In this document: positions 18,142 to 27,441 of the stretch, one piece after another
How the letters are laid out: every line of letters begins with the position of its first letter
How positions within the stretch are numbered: the stretch's first letter is position 1
Assembly: GCA_947384775.1 (NCBI GenBank)
Contig: CANDIF010000011.1
Span: 1 to 45,724, forward strand
Source of the DNA: an uncultured Clostridium sp.
Lineage (GTDB): Bacteria; Bacillota; Clostridia; TANB77; CAG-508
Reading direction: 5' to 3'
Length of the DNA stretch: 45,724 nucleotides
Translations under genes and position numbers: made by a program
The notes under the pieces: generated by a model
The model's database searches: none
Seen by the model: the letters and a program-made list of their open reading frames with translations, nothing else
Told to the model about the DNA's origin: nothing

Positions 18142-20802
18142 ATGAGTAACGAAAATGAGAAAAAAAATCAAGATAATCAACCGATAAAGAGCCCAACTAA
18201 AAAGAAAGCTAAGAATAAAGATATTGAGAAAACAAAAAAATATAAAATAAAAACTAAGAAACATCCTAAAATTAAAAAAATTATAAAGATTACATTATTA
18301 ACAATATTACTTATAATTATAATAGCTGCAGGGATTATTGCAGGTAAGGTTTATGGAATTTTCAAATCAGCAAAGCTTAGCATGGAGCAAATAGGAATAG
18401 AATTTGAAAATACTATCTTAATAGATTCAGAAGGAAATGTTATAGGAGAATTAACTGGTGATGAAAATAGAAAAGTAATTAAATTAAATGATATGTCAGA
18501 GTATATAAGAAAAGCTTTTGTAGCAATAGAAGATGAAAGATTTTATGACCATGAAGGTGTTGATATAAAAAGAACGGCTTCTGCTACTTTCAAGTATGCT
18601 TTAAGTAAAATAGGAATAGGAAGAGCAAATTATGGTGGAAGTACAATTACACAACAATTAATAAAAAATTTAACTAAAGAAGATGAAAGAACAGCAGAAA
18701 GAAAAATTCAGGAAATGGCAAGAGCTCATTATTTAGAGAAAGAGCTATCTAAAGATCAGATATTAGAATTATATTTGAATTTAATATTCTTAGGAGACAG
18801 AGCATCAGGAGTTGAAGTTGCTTCAAATTATTACTTTAGCAAAAATGCAAAAGATTTGAGTTTGATAGAATCAGCATTTTTGGCAGGAATAAATGATGGA
18901 CCAAACTATTATCATCCATTTTCAGAAGAGCAAGATGATAAAGATAAAATTAAAAGAAGAGTAAAAGTTGTTTTAGATAAAATGTATGAATTAAACAGCT
19001 CAGACTCTCAATTTAAAGATAAATTTTCAATAACAAAAGAAGAGCATGATACTGCTATAAAAGAATTAGAAGAAACAGGAATTATCTTTACAAAAGGTGT
19101 GATTTCAAATAATAATTATTCATACCACACAGAAGCAGCAATACAACAAGTAAAAAGAGAATTAAGAGAATTACATCCAGAATGGACAGACGAATATACA
19201 GATTTATATGTAAAAAGTGGAGGCTTAACGATATATACTACTCAAAATACTACAATTCAACATATAATGGAAGAGGAAGTTAAAAAAGATAAATATATTG
19301 TTAAATCTAAATATCAGACAGATGGAAATGGAAATCTTGTAAATGCACAAACAGCAATGGTTTTAATGAACCATAAAAATGGGCAAGTGCTAGCAACAGT
19401 TGGTGCTATAGGAGAAAAAACAACAACATTTGGATGGAATAGGGCAACTCAAATGACTAGATCATCAGGTTCTTCAATAAAACCATTAGCAGTGGTAGCA
19501 CCTGGAATAGATAAAGGAATTATAACTGCTGCAACAGTATTTGACGATATAAGCTATTCATCAGGGCAATATTCAACTTTTAAAAATTATGGCCATGCAT
19601 ATAAAGGATTAATAACAGTAAGATATGCAATTGCGGCTTCACAAAATATACCAATGCTTAAAGGAATTAATAAAATAGGAATTCAAACTTCAATGAATTT
19701 CTTAAAGAGTGCAGGAATAACTACATTAGATGATGAAAAAGATGCACAAATGAGTCTTACTTTAGGAGGAATGTCAAGAGGTGTAACTCCTTTGGAGATG
19801 GCAGGAGCATATTCAGCAATAGCAAATGATGGAGTGTATATAGAACCTACTTTCTATACAAAAGTTGTAGATTCAAACGGTAAGGAAGTTTTGGTAAACA
19901 AACAAGAAAAAAGAACAATAATGTCTTCAGCAACAGCATATGTTGTAAAAGAAATTTTAACAGAAGTTGTAAGATCTGGAGCAGGAGGATATGCAGCAAT
20001 ACAAGGAATAAGTGTAGGAGTTAAAACCGGAACAAGCCAAAACGATGTGGATAGATGGTTCTGTGGGTTTACACCATATTATACAGCAGCAACATGGTTT
20101 GGATTTGATAATGATACTGAATGGGCTGAAAAAAATGGAGCAGAAACAGTTGTATATCCAGGTAATGCAAATCCATCTGGAAAAATATGGGATGGAGTAA
20201 TGGAGCAAATTCACAAAGGATTACCAGCAGCTAAATTCTCTGATACAAGACCAAATGGTGTAACAACAAGACAAGTGTGCAAATCTTCAGGATTACTTGC
20301 AACAGACTTGTGTTCAAATGATCCAAGAGGCAATCAGGTATATACAGAATATTTTGTAAAAGGAACGGAACCAACAACAAGTTGTACTTGTCATGTTCAA
20401 GTTGAAATCTGTAATGAAACAGGATTACTTGCAAATGAATATTGTACAAATAAAACACCAAAAGTATTTATAACAAGAGATCCAGGAGAAACTGGAAATT
20501 GGCAAAAAGCTGCAGATGCAGAATACATGTTAACAATAACTGAGACATGTACAGCACATACAAAACCAGAAGAAAAACCACCAGTAGAAGAACCACCAAT
20601 AGAGGTTCCACCAACTTCAGATGAAAATACGACGAATACTTCAAATGAGAATAATACAGTTAGTGGAAACACAACACCAGAGCCACCGCCAGAAGAAAAT
20701 AATACAAATACAAATACAAATACAACACCAGAGCCACCTGTAAACAATACACCAGAACCACCGCCGATAGAAAACAATACAGGAGAAGCTCCGGCAGCAT
20801 AA
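18142..20802 (+). CDS. Class A penicillin-binding protein (transglycosylase-transpeptidase)
   Basis: An 886-residue bifunctional enzyme that polymerises glycan strands and cross-links peptidoglycan. A very basic cytoplasmic N-terminus (about 1-48) precedes one membrane helix (about 50-73). The GT51 domain (about 100-265) shows EDERFYDHEGVD, GGSTITQQLIKN and RKIQEMARAHYLE. The transpeptidase domain (about 390-680) shows the active-site serine motif SSGSSIKPL, the SQN triad in AASQNIPML, and KTGTSQNDVDRWF. A Cys-containing region follows, then a long low-complexity Pro/Glu/Asn/Thr tail (about 800-886) outside the membrane, possibly wall-spanning. Start follows GGAGG. The gene is PBP1A-like; cysS follows 24 nt downstream. 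Confidence 0.95.
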   Translation: MSNENEKKNQDNQPIKSPTKKKAKNKDIEKTKKYKIKTKKHPKIKKIIKITLLTILLIIIIAAGIIAGKVYGIFKSAKLSMEQIGIEFENTILIDSEGNVIGELTGDENRKVIKLNDMSEYIRKAFVAIEDERFYDHEGVDIKRTASATFKYALSKIGIGRANYGGSTITQQLIKNLTKEDERTAERKIQEMARAHYLEKELSKDQILELYLNLIFLGDRASGVEVASNYYFSKNAKDLSLIESAFLAGINDGPNYYHPFSEEQDDKDKIKRRVKVVLDKMYELNSSDSQFKDKFSITKEEHDTAIKELEETGIIFTKGVISNNNYSYHTEAAIQQVKRELRELHPEWTDEYTDLYVKSGGLTIYTTQNTTIQHIMEEEVKKDKYIVKSKYQTDGNGNLVNAQTAMVLMNHKNGQVLATVGAIGEKTTTFGWNRATQMTRSSGSSIKPLAVVAPGIDKGIITAATVFDDISYSSGQYSTFKNYGHAYKGLITVRYAIAASQNIPMLKGINKIGIQTSMNFLKSAGITTLDDEKDAQMSLTLGGMSRGVTPLEMAGAYSAIANDGVYIEPTFYTKVVDSNGKEVLVNKQEKRTIMSSATAYVVKEILTEVVRSGAGGYAAIQGISVGVKTGTSQNDVDRWFCGFTPYYTAATWFGFDNDTEWAEKNGAETVVYPGNANPSGKIWDGVMEQIHKGLPAAKFSDTRPNGVTTRQVCKSSGLLATDLCSNDPRGNQVYTEYFVKGTEPTTSCTCHVQVEICNETGLLANEYCTNKTPKVFITRDPGETGNWQKAADAEYMLTITETCTAHTKPEEKPPVEEPPIEVPPTSDENTTNTSNENNTVSGNTTPEPPPEENNTNTNTNTTPEPPVNNTPEPPPIENNTGEAPAA

Positions 20803-20826
20803 AAGATTTATAAAGGAGAAGAAAAT

Positions 20827-22215
20827 TTGGAAATTAAATTTTATAATACATTAACAAAAACTAAAGACAAATTTGAACCACTAGATGGGAACACAGTTAG
20901 AATATATAGCTGTGGTCCTACAGTATATAAAGATGCAACAATTGGAAATATGAAATCATATATATTTATGGATACTTTAAGAAGAGTTCTAAAATATAAT
21001 GGATATAATATAAAACATGCAATGAATATAACAGATGTTGGACATTTAGTATCTGATGGAGATGAAGGAGAAGATAAAATGTTAAAAGCAGCAAGAGAAG
21101 AAAAAAAATCTCCATTAGAAATAGCAGCATTCTATACAGAAAGATTTTTCAAAGACTTTGAAAGATTAAATATAGATAAACCAGAAATTATATGTAAAGC
21201 GACAGAACATATAACTGATATGCTTGAATTTGTAAAGAAATTAATAGAAAATGGATATGCATATGAAACATCGACTGCAATATATTTTGATGTTTCAAAA
21301 TTAGATAGATATGGAATTTTATCAGGAATAGATTTAAGAAACCAAAGAGCAGGTGCAAGAGTCGAAATTGATGAAGAAAAAAGAAATCCATATGATTTTG
21401 CACTTTGGATTAAAGCACCAGAAAATCATATTATGAAATGGGAAAGCCCATGGGGATTATGTTATCCAGGTTGGCATATTGAATGTTCTGCCATGAGTAA
21501 TAAATACTTAGGAGAACAGTTCGACATACATACTGGAGGAATAGATTTAGTTCCAACACATCATGAGAATGAAATAGCACAGAGTAAGGGAGCTACAGGA
21601 AAAATACCTGCTAGATTTTGGATGCATTGTGAATTCCTATTAATAGACGGAGGGAAAATGTCTAAGAGTCTAGGAAATACATATCTTGTTCAAGATATAA
21701 TTGATAGAGGATATGATCCATTATCTTATAAAATGTTATGTTTTACTTCTCATTATAGAAACAAATTGAATTTTACTTGGGAAGGATTAGAAAATGCCCA
21801 GAATTCTTTAATTAAATTAAAAGAAGGATATACAAAGCATAATGCTGGAACAGATAATGTAGAACCTCAAAAAATAGAAGAATATAAAACAAAATTTTTA
21901 GAAGCAATTGATGATGACTTAAATATGCCAGTAGCAATGAGTGTAGTATGGGATATAGTTAAAAATCCAGAAAAGTCAAAACAATTAGCAGAACTTTTAC
22001 TAGAATTTGATAGAGTTTTGGGAATAAAAATTGATGAACTTGTAGAAAAGAAATGTGAGGATATTCCAGAAGAAATATTAAAGCTTGTTGAACAAAGGAA
22101 AACAGCAAAAGCAAATAAAGATTGGGCTTTAGCAGATGAATTAAGGAATAAAGTTCAAGAAAAAGGATATACAATAAAAGATACAAAAACAGAAACAATA
22201 GTAGAGAAAATATAA
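20827..22215 (+). CDS. cysS: Cysteinyl-tRNA synthetase
   Basis: A 462-residue class I synthetase that charges tRNA-Cys. The start is TTG, with AAGGAG 8 nt upstream. Seen: CGPTVY with the zinc-ligand Cys, the second zinc Cys in GWHIECSAMS, HHENEIAQS with the zinc-binding His and Glu, and GGKMSKSLGNTY (KMSKS loop). One oddity: the HIGH signature, normally HIGN in this family, reads TIGN (in KDATIGNMKS), so the first His is replaced by Thr. The rest of the enzyme and its length are normal, so I still call it active, but this residue contacts ATP in class I enzymes. The gene lies between the PBP gene and the dCMP deaminase with gaps of 24 and 12 nt. Confidence 0.93.
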   Translation: MEIKFYNTLTKTKDKFEPLDGNTVRIYSCGPTVYKDATIGNMKSYIFMDTLRRVLKYNGYNIKHAMNITDVGHLVSDGDEGEDKMLKAAREEKKSPLEIAAFYTERFFKDFERLNIDKPEIICKATEHITDMLEFVKKLIENGYAYETSTAIYFDVSKLDRYGILSGIDLRNQRAGARVEIDEEKRNPYDFALWIKAPENHIMKWESPWGLCYPGWHIECSAMSNKYLGEQFDIHTGGIDLVPTHHENEIAQSKGATGKIPARFWMHCEFLLIDGGKMSKSLGNTYLVQDIIDRGYDPLSYKMLCFTSHYRNKLNFTWEGLENAQNSLIKLKEGYTKHNAGTDNVEPQKIEEYKTKFLEAIDDDLNMPVAMSVVWDIVKNPEKSKQLAELLLEFDRVLGIKIDELVEKKCEDIPEEILKLVEQRKTAKANKDWALADELRNKVQEKGYTIKDTKTETIVEKI

Positions 22216-22227
22216 AGGGGAAAATAT

Positions 22228-22710
22228 ATGCCAAAAAGAAGCAATTATATAAATTGGGATGAATACTTTATGGGAGTTGCATTATTATCAGGAGAACGTA
22301 GTAAAGATCCTAATTCTCAAGTTGGAGCTTGTATAGTAAGTGAAGATAATAAAATTTTATCTATAGGATATAATGGATTTCCAAGGGGATGCTCTGATGA
22401 TGAAATTTCTTGGGAAAGAGAAGGAGAATTTGCAGATACAAAATATCCATATGTATGTCATGGAGAATTAAATGCCATACTAAATTATACAGGTACAACA
22501 CTAAAGAATAGTAGAATTTATGTTGCACTGTTTCCTTGCAATGAATGTGCAAAAGCAATAATACAATCAGGAATTAAAGAAGTTATATATAAATCTGATA
22601 AATATGCAGATACAGAGGTAACAAAAATTTCAAAAAAAATGTTAGAGATGAGTAATGTGAAATATAGACAATACACACCATCAGGAAAAAATATAATATT
22701 AGATTTGTAA
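22228..22710 (+). CDS. Deoxycytidylate (dCMP) deaminase, ComEB-like
   Basis: A 160-residue zinc enzyme of the cytidine/dCMP deaminase fold, making dUMP, the substrate for thymidylate synthesis; thyX lies later in the window. The zinc and proton-transfer residues are visible as HGELNAI (His and catalytic Glu) and PCNECAKAI (two Cys). The N-terminal WDEYFMGVALLSGERSKDPNSQVGAC and the GYNGFPRGCSDD segment are typical of dCMP deaminases rather than cytidine deaminases. Start follows AGGGG, 12 nt after cysS. Confidence 0.93.
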   Translation: MPKRSNYINWDEYFMGVALLSGERSKDPNSQVGACIVSEDNKILSIGYNGFPRGCSDDEISWEREGEFADTKYPYVCHGELNAILNYTGTTLKNSRIYVALFPCNECAKAIIQSGIKEVIYKSDKYADTEVTKISKKMLEMSNVKYRQYTPSGKNIILDL

Positions 22711-22718
22711 AAAGTAAA

Positions 22719-22760
22719 AGGTTTGGAACTTGGGAAACATAATTCACAAGTTTCAAACCT
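22719..22760. terminator. Long inverted repeat, possible terminator
   Basis: A 14-bp stem with one G-T pair (22719-22732 with 22747-22760) and a 14-nt loop starts 8 nt after the dCMP deaminase stop. No T-run follows, so it may instead be an mRNA-stability or processing hairpin. Confidence 0.5.
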
Positions 22761-22809
22761 ACTTCAAGTAACATAAGGAAAGTTATCTTATGGAAGGAAT
22801 GATAAAATA

Positions 22810-23877
22810 ATGGAGATATTATCAGATAAAGATAGACAAGCATATAAAGAGTTCTTGCAAAAAAATGAAAGATGTAATTTTCAACAGTCAATTGAATGGG
22901 GCAAAGTGAAAGAAAATTGGAAAAATGAAATAATCATATCTAGAAACTCTAATAATGAAATTGTTGGAGGAATGAGCGTTTTAATAAGAAAAATACCTAT
23001 TTTTGGCAATATCTTATATGTATCAAGAGGACCAATATGTGATGCTCATGATGAAACTGTTTTAAAAGATTTAACAGATGGTTTAAAAGAATTAGGAAGA
23101 AAATATAAAGCATTTACAATGAAATGGGAACCAGATGTAAAAAGTGATGATGCTAAATTTAGAGAAATTGTTACAAAGCTAGGATTTAAAATAAAAGATG
23201 ATGCAAAAGATTTTAGTGAAGGTATACAACCAAGATATGTATTTAGATTGGATATAAAAGATAAAACAGAGGAAGAAGTATTTACAGCGTTCCATTCAAA
23301 AACAAGATACAACATTAGGTTAGCAACTAAAAAAGGAGTAGAAATAAAAGAAGGAACCAGAGAAGATTTAAAAGATTTTCATAGAATAATGGAGATAACA
23401 GGAAAAAGAGATAATTTTATGATAAGACCTTTATCATATTTTGAAAAAATGTATGATGAACTTGCTCCAGAACATTTAAAACTGATGATGGCATATTACG
23501 AAGGAAAACCAATATCTGGAATAGTTGATATTATTTATGGAAATAAAATATGGTATTTATATGGAGCTAGTAGTAATGAACACAGAAACTTGATGCCAAA
23601 TTATTTATTACAATGGGAAATGATTAAATATTCAATTAAACAAAAAAAGGACATGTATGATTTTAGAGGTGTTGTGGGAGTTGTTGATGAATCACATACA
23701 CAGTATGGATTGTACAGATTTAAAAAGGGATTTAATGCAGAGTTTACAGAATTTTTAGGAGAAGTATATATAAATAGAAAACCACTTGTATATAAAATGT
23801 ATAAAATATCAGAAAAATTATATAAGAAGTTAGCAGGGATAAAAAATAGGCTAAGAGAAAGAGGAAAATCAGCTTGA
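22810..23877 (+). CDS. FemAB-family peptidoglycan bridge aminoacyltransferase
   Basis: A 355-residue protein with the doubled GNAT-like fold of FemX/FemAB ligases, which transfer amino acids from tRNA onto lipid-linked peptidoglycan precursors in the cytoplasm. Recognisable segments: FQQSIEWGKVKENW near the N-terminus, the first-domain RKIPIFGNILYVSRGP, TRYNIRLATKKGV, and the C-terminal YDFRGVVGV, YGLYRFKKGFNAEFTEFLGE. The alr start overlaps its stop by 4 nt (TTGA), so the bridge enzyme and the D-Ala supplier are translationally coupled. The amino acid added cannot be told from sequence. Confidence 0.9.
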   Translation: MEILSDKDRQAYKEFLQKNERCNFQQSIEWGKVKENWKNEIIISRNSNNEIVGGMSVLIRKIPIFGNILYVSRGPICDAHDETVLKDLTDGLKELGRKYKAFTMKWEPDVKSDDAKFREIVTKLGFKIKDDAKDFSEGIQPRYVFRLDIKDKTEEEVFTAFHSKTRYNIRLATKKGVEIKEGTREDLKDFHRIMEITGKRDNFMIRPLSYFEKMYDELAPEHLKLMMAYYEGKPISGIVDIIYGNKIWYLYGASSNEHRNLMPNYLLQWEMIKYSIKQKKDMYDFRGVVGVVDESHTQYGLYRFKKGFNAEFTEFLGEVYINRKPLVYKMYKISEKLYKKLAGIKNRLRERGKSA

Positions 23878-24987
23878 AAAAATTAATTGTAAATAAACAA
23901 GACCTAAAATCTAATATAAAAAAAATAAAACAATATGCGCCTAAATTAGATGATGGACAAGAATATACAATTATAGGAATTGTTAAAGGAAATGGATATG
24001 GATTTCGGATTAGTTCAATATTCAAAAACTTTAATTGAAAATGGTATAAAAATTCTTGCTGTTGCAACAGTTGAAGAAGCGATAGAATTAAGAAAATCTA
24101 AGATAGAAGCAGACATATTAATGTTGTCAACGGTAAACAATATAGAAGAACTTAAAATTTTAATTGAGAACAATATTATTATTACAATAGGTTCAAAAAA
24201 ATCTGCTGAATTTGCAAATGAAATGGCTAAAAAAGGGAATAATATAAGAGCACATATTAAGATTGATACAGGATTTGGTAGATATGGTTTTGTATATAAT
24301 GACTTTAGAACAATAGTTGAGACTATTGAGGGATTAGAAAAAAATATTGATATAGAAGGTATTTTTTCACATTTTTCAATATCATATTACAAAGATAATA
24401 AATGGACAAAAGAACAATTTAATAGATTTATAAAAGTTTTAGAGGTATTAAAAACAAATAGTATAGAAATAAAATTAAAACATATTTGTAATTCTCCAGG
24501 ATTTATAAATTATCCAGAAATGCACTTAAATGCAGCAAGAATAGGATCAGCATTTTTAGGAAGAGTAGCTGCTGAAAAGAATATAGGACTAACAAAAATC
24601 GGAAAGTTCGAAACAAACATTTCAGAAATAAAAACAATACCAAAAGGCTTTAATATAGGGTATGCAAATGCATATAAAACAAAAAAGGAAACAAAAATTG
24701 CAGTTATTCCATTTGGATATGCTGAAGGATATAATATAGGACCTAGAAATGATATGTTTAGGAGAATAGATAAATTAAGAACATTTTATAGAACAGTTAA
24801 AAGCTTTTTTAAAAAGCAAAGCTTAACAGTGATGATTAATGAAAAAAAATATGATATAATAGGAACATTGGGGATGTATCATGCGGTTATAGATATAACA
24901 AATAGCGATGTACAAATTAATGATTTAGTACAGATAGATATAAATCCAATATATTTAGATAGACAAATTAGAAGGGAGTATATATAA
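23874..24987 (+). CDS. alr: Alanine racemase, +1 frameshift at a CGG codon
   Basis: A fold-type III PLP enzyme making D-alanine for peptidoglycan. Translation probably starts at TTG 23874, overlapping the femAB-like stop, with AGAGGA upstream. The PLP Lys is K38 in GIVKGNGYGFG. Six codons later an in-frame CGG (24006-24008) breaks the frame; skipping one base restores GLVQYSKTLIENGIK and the rest: FSHFSISYYKD, HICNSPGFINYPEMHLNAARIG, FNIGYANAY (likely catalytic Tyr region) and AVIPFGYAEGY. The restored protein has 370 residues, normal for Alr, although the C-terminal domain is divergent. Without a shift the product ends at about 54 residues. ftsH starts immediately after the stop. A pseudogene is possible, but the reading frame after the break is intact for over 320 codons. 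Confidence 0.85.
24003..24009 (+). other. +1 frameshift site 3 in alr: TTT CGG A
   Basis: The PLP-lysine loop reads GGA TAT GGA TTT in the upstream frame, then CGG. The conserved Gly of the Y-G-x-G motif is restored by GGA at 24007. Zero-frame stop is TGA 24036-24038. Confidence 0.85.
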
Positions 24988-26784
24988 ATGGAAGGAAAGG
25001 ATAAGAATAAGCAGAAACATAGTGAAAGAAATTTATATATTGTATTAGGGATTTTACTTGTTATAAGTCTTATAATTTTGACAGTTGTATTAATGAAACC
25101 AAAGAATGAGGATAATGAAATAGCTTATACAGATTTGATTTATAAAATAATGAAAGAAAAATCAGTAGAGAAGATAGAAATGACTGTTGGAAGTACATCA
25201 GTAAAAGTAAAATTGAGAAATGAGGAAGAAGAAAAAAAAGGAATAGTTCCAAATATACAAGCTTTTATGGAATTAATACAAGATCAAGCTAAAGAAGAAA
25301 ATTACGTAGAAGTAATTCAAAAACCAGGAAACACTTGGTTAAAAGTGGCAAGTGGTATATATAGTTTATTGCCTACAATCTTACTTGTAGTTTTATTTGT
25401 TGTCCTACTAAAGATGCAAGGATTAGGAGATAAAAGCAAAACTTATGATGCAGAAAGCCAAAAGACAGGAACAACATTCAAAGATGTTGCAGGATTAGAT
25501 GAAGAAAAGAATGAATTAATAGAAATTGTTAAATTTTTAAAACATCCAAAAGAATTTCAAGAAATGGGTGCAAGAATACCTAGAGGAATTTTACTTTATG
25601 GTAAGCCAGGAACTGGAAAGACATTAATAGCAAAGGCAATTGCAGGTGAAGCAGGTGTTCCGTTTATATCTATGAGTGGTTCAGAATTTATAGAAATGTT
25701 TGCAGGACTAGGTGCATCAAGAGTAAGAAAATTATTTGACAAAGCAAAAAAAGTAGCACCATGTATAGTGTTTATAGATGAAATTGATGCAATAGGATCA
25801 AGAAGAACAGGAGGAAGTGGAGCTGAATCTGAAAACAATCAAACACTAAATCAATTATTAGTTGAAATGGACGGATTTGGAACAAATGAAACTGTTATTG
25901 TTTTGGCTGCTACAAATAGACCAGAGATGTTAGATAAAGCTTTATTAAGACCTGGAAGGTTTGATAGACAAGTAACTATAGCGGCACCAGATGCAAGAGG
26001 AAGAGAAGAAATATTAAAAATACATTCAGCAGATAAGAAGTTAGCTAGTGACATTAACCTAGAAGAGATTGCTAAAGATACAGCTGGATTTACAGGAGCT
26101 GAATTATCAAATATATTAAATGAAGCAGCAATTATTGCTACAATTAATAAACATGAAGAAATTAATATGAGTGATTTAGAAGAAGCAATAAAAAAAGTAA
26201 CAGTAGGGCTTCAAAAACAAAGTAGAGTTATATCTGATAAAGACAAAAACTTAACAGCTTATCATGAAGCAGGACATGCAGTAGTAAGTAAATTTTTGCC
26301 AACACAAGAAAATGTAAAAGAAATTTCAATTATACCAAGAGGTTTAGCTGGTGGTTACACCATGTATAAGACTAATGAGGATAAGTATTATATTTCAAAA
26401 ACAGAAATGGAAGAACGAATTGTTGCATTACTTGGTGGAAGAGCAGCAGAAAAAATTGCTTTAGACGATATTTCGACAGGTGCAAGTAATGATATAGAAG
26501 TTGCTACAGAAGTTGCAAAAGATATGGTGAAAAAATATGGAATGAGTGAAAAAATAGGACCAATTAACTTAGAAACAAAAGATCAATATGAATTACAAAC
26601 ATTTGGAAATAACATTGAAGATGTGGTTGGAGTAGAAGTAAAAACAATAATAGATACAGCATATGCAAAAGCACAGAATATAATTTTAAGCCATATGGAT
26701 AAACTACACGCAGTAGCACAATCCTTATTAGAGAATGAAACTATTTCAGAAGAAGAGTTTGAAAGAATTTTTGAAGAAAAATAA
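24988..26784 (+). CDS. ftsH: ATP-dependent membrane zinc metalloprotease FtsH
   Basis: A 598-residue AAA+ protease that extracts and degrades membrane and regulatory proteins. Two N-terminal membrane helices (about 17-37 and 120-143) flank a short external domain. The AAA module has Walker A GKPGTGKT (about 205-212; usually GPPGTGKT), the pore-loop MFAGLGASRVR (usually FVGVG), Walker B IVFIDEIDAIG and the second region of homology AATNRPEMLDKALLRPGRFDRQ. The protease site HEAGH lies at about 426-430. Length is standard. Start is directly next to the alr stop, preceded by AGAAGGGAG, so the two are cotranscribed. Confidence 0.96.
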   Translation: MEGKDKNKQKHSERNLYIVLGILLVISLIILTVVLMKPKNEDNEIAYTDLIYKIMKEKSVEKIEMTVGSTSVKVKLRNEEEEKKGIVPNIQAFMELIQDQAKEENYVEVIQKPGNTWLKVASGIYSLLPTILLVVLFVVLLKMQGLGDKSKTYDAESQKTGTTFKDVAGLDEEKNELIEIVKFLKHPKEFQEMGARIPRGILLYGKPGTGKTLIAKAIAGEAGVPFISMSGSEFIEMFAGLGASRVRKLFDKAKKVAPCIVFIDEIDAIGSRRTGGSGAESENNQTLNQLLVEMDGFGTNETVIVLAATNRPEMLDKALLRPGRFDRQVTIAAPDARGREEILKIHSADKKLASDINLEEIAKDTAGFTGAELSNILNEAAIIATINKHEEINMSDLEEAIKKVTVGLQKQSRVISDKDKNLTAYHEAGHAVVSKFLPTQENVKEISIIPRGLAGGYTMYKTNEDKYYISKTEMEERIVALLGGRAAEKIALDDISTGASNDIEVATEVAKDMVKKYGMSEKIGPINLETKDQYELQTFGNNIEDVVGVEVKTIIDTAYAKAQNIILSHMDKLHAVAQSLLENETISEEEFERIFEEK

Positions 26785-26802
26785 AGGAATGAATAAATAT
26801 CT

Positions 26803-27441
26803 ATGAAAAAAACAAAGGCAATTATAGAAGCAATACTGTTTGCAGCAGGAAGACCAGTTGAAATAAAAGAATTAATAACAGTTTTAGAATTATCAGCTGA
26901 TGAAATTAAATTAGAAATACAAAACATGCAAGAAAGATATAATAAAGAAGATAGAGGACTTGAAATTATAAAGATTGAAAATGGATACCAATTATGCAGT
27001 AAAAAAGAATGCTATGAATATATATATCCAATATTAGATAATAGAGTTAAACCATCGATTTCTAATGCTGCAATGGAAACACTTGCAATAATAGCATACA
27101 ACCCAAAGATTACTAGGGCAGAAATAGAAACTATTAGAGGAGTAAATTCTGATGGGACTATATATAAATTGTTAGAATATAATTTAATTGAAGATGCAGG
27201 AAAATTAGATGCACCAGGAAGACCAACAACATATAAAACGACTAAGGAGTTTTTAAAACTATTTGGAATGGCAAATTTAGAAGAATTACCAGAATTACCA
27301 AGATATAAATTAGATGAAAATGAACAAATTGTTATTGATGAGTTACTGGAAGAAAAGAAAGAGGCTCCATTCCCCGAAGGGGAAGAACTAGAAAATAAAC
27401 AAGAAAAAAAGAACAATGAAGGGAATGAAGAAAATGAGTAA
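26803..27441 (+). CDS. scpB: Segregation and condensation protein B
   Basis: A 212-residue kleisin-associated protein of the SMC-ScpAB condensin, which organises and segregates chromosomes. Two winged-helix domains are expected and the family phrases are present: AIIEAILFAAGRPVEIKEL at the N-terminus, AMETLAIIAYNPKITRAEIE, IRGVNSDGTIYKLLEYNLIE and GRPTTYKTTKEFLKLFG. The C-terminus is an acidic/Asn-rich tail. scpA, often the neighbour, is not present here. The end of the gene overlaps the proposed proS start by 8 nt. Confidence 0.94.
   Translation: MKKTKAIIEAILFAAGRPVEIKELITVLELSADEIKLEIQNMQERYNKEDRGLEIIKIENGYQLCSKKECYEYIYPILDNRVKPSISNAAMETLAIIAYNPKITRAEIETIRGVNSDGTIYKLLEYNLIEDAGKLDAPGRPTTYKTTKEFLKLFGMANLEELPELPRYKLDENEQIVIDELLEEKKEAPFPEGEELENKQEKKNNEGNEENE

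Noticed and set aside
17196..24987. Random sequencing errors as the full explanation for the broken dprA and alr
   Set aside because: Independent errors would fall anywhere; here all four in the window put CGG-A in frame. Not excluded without raw reads, so kept as the main alternative rather than the call.
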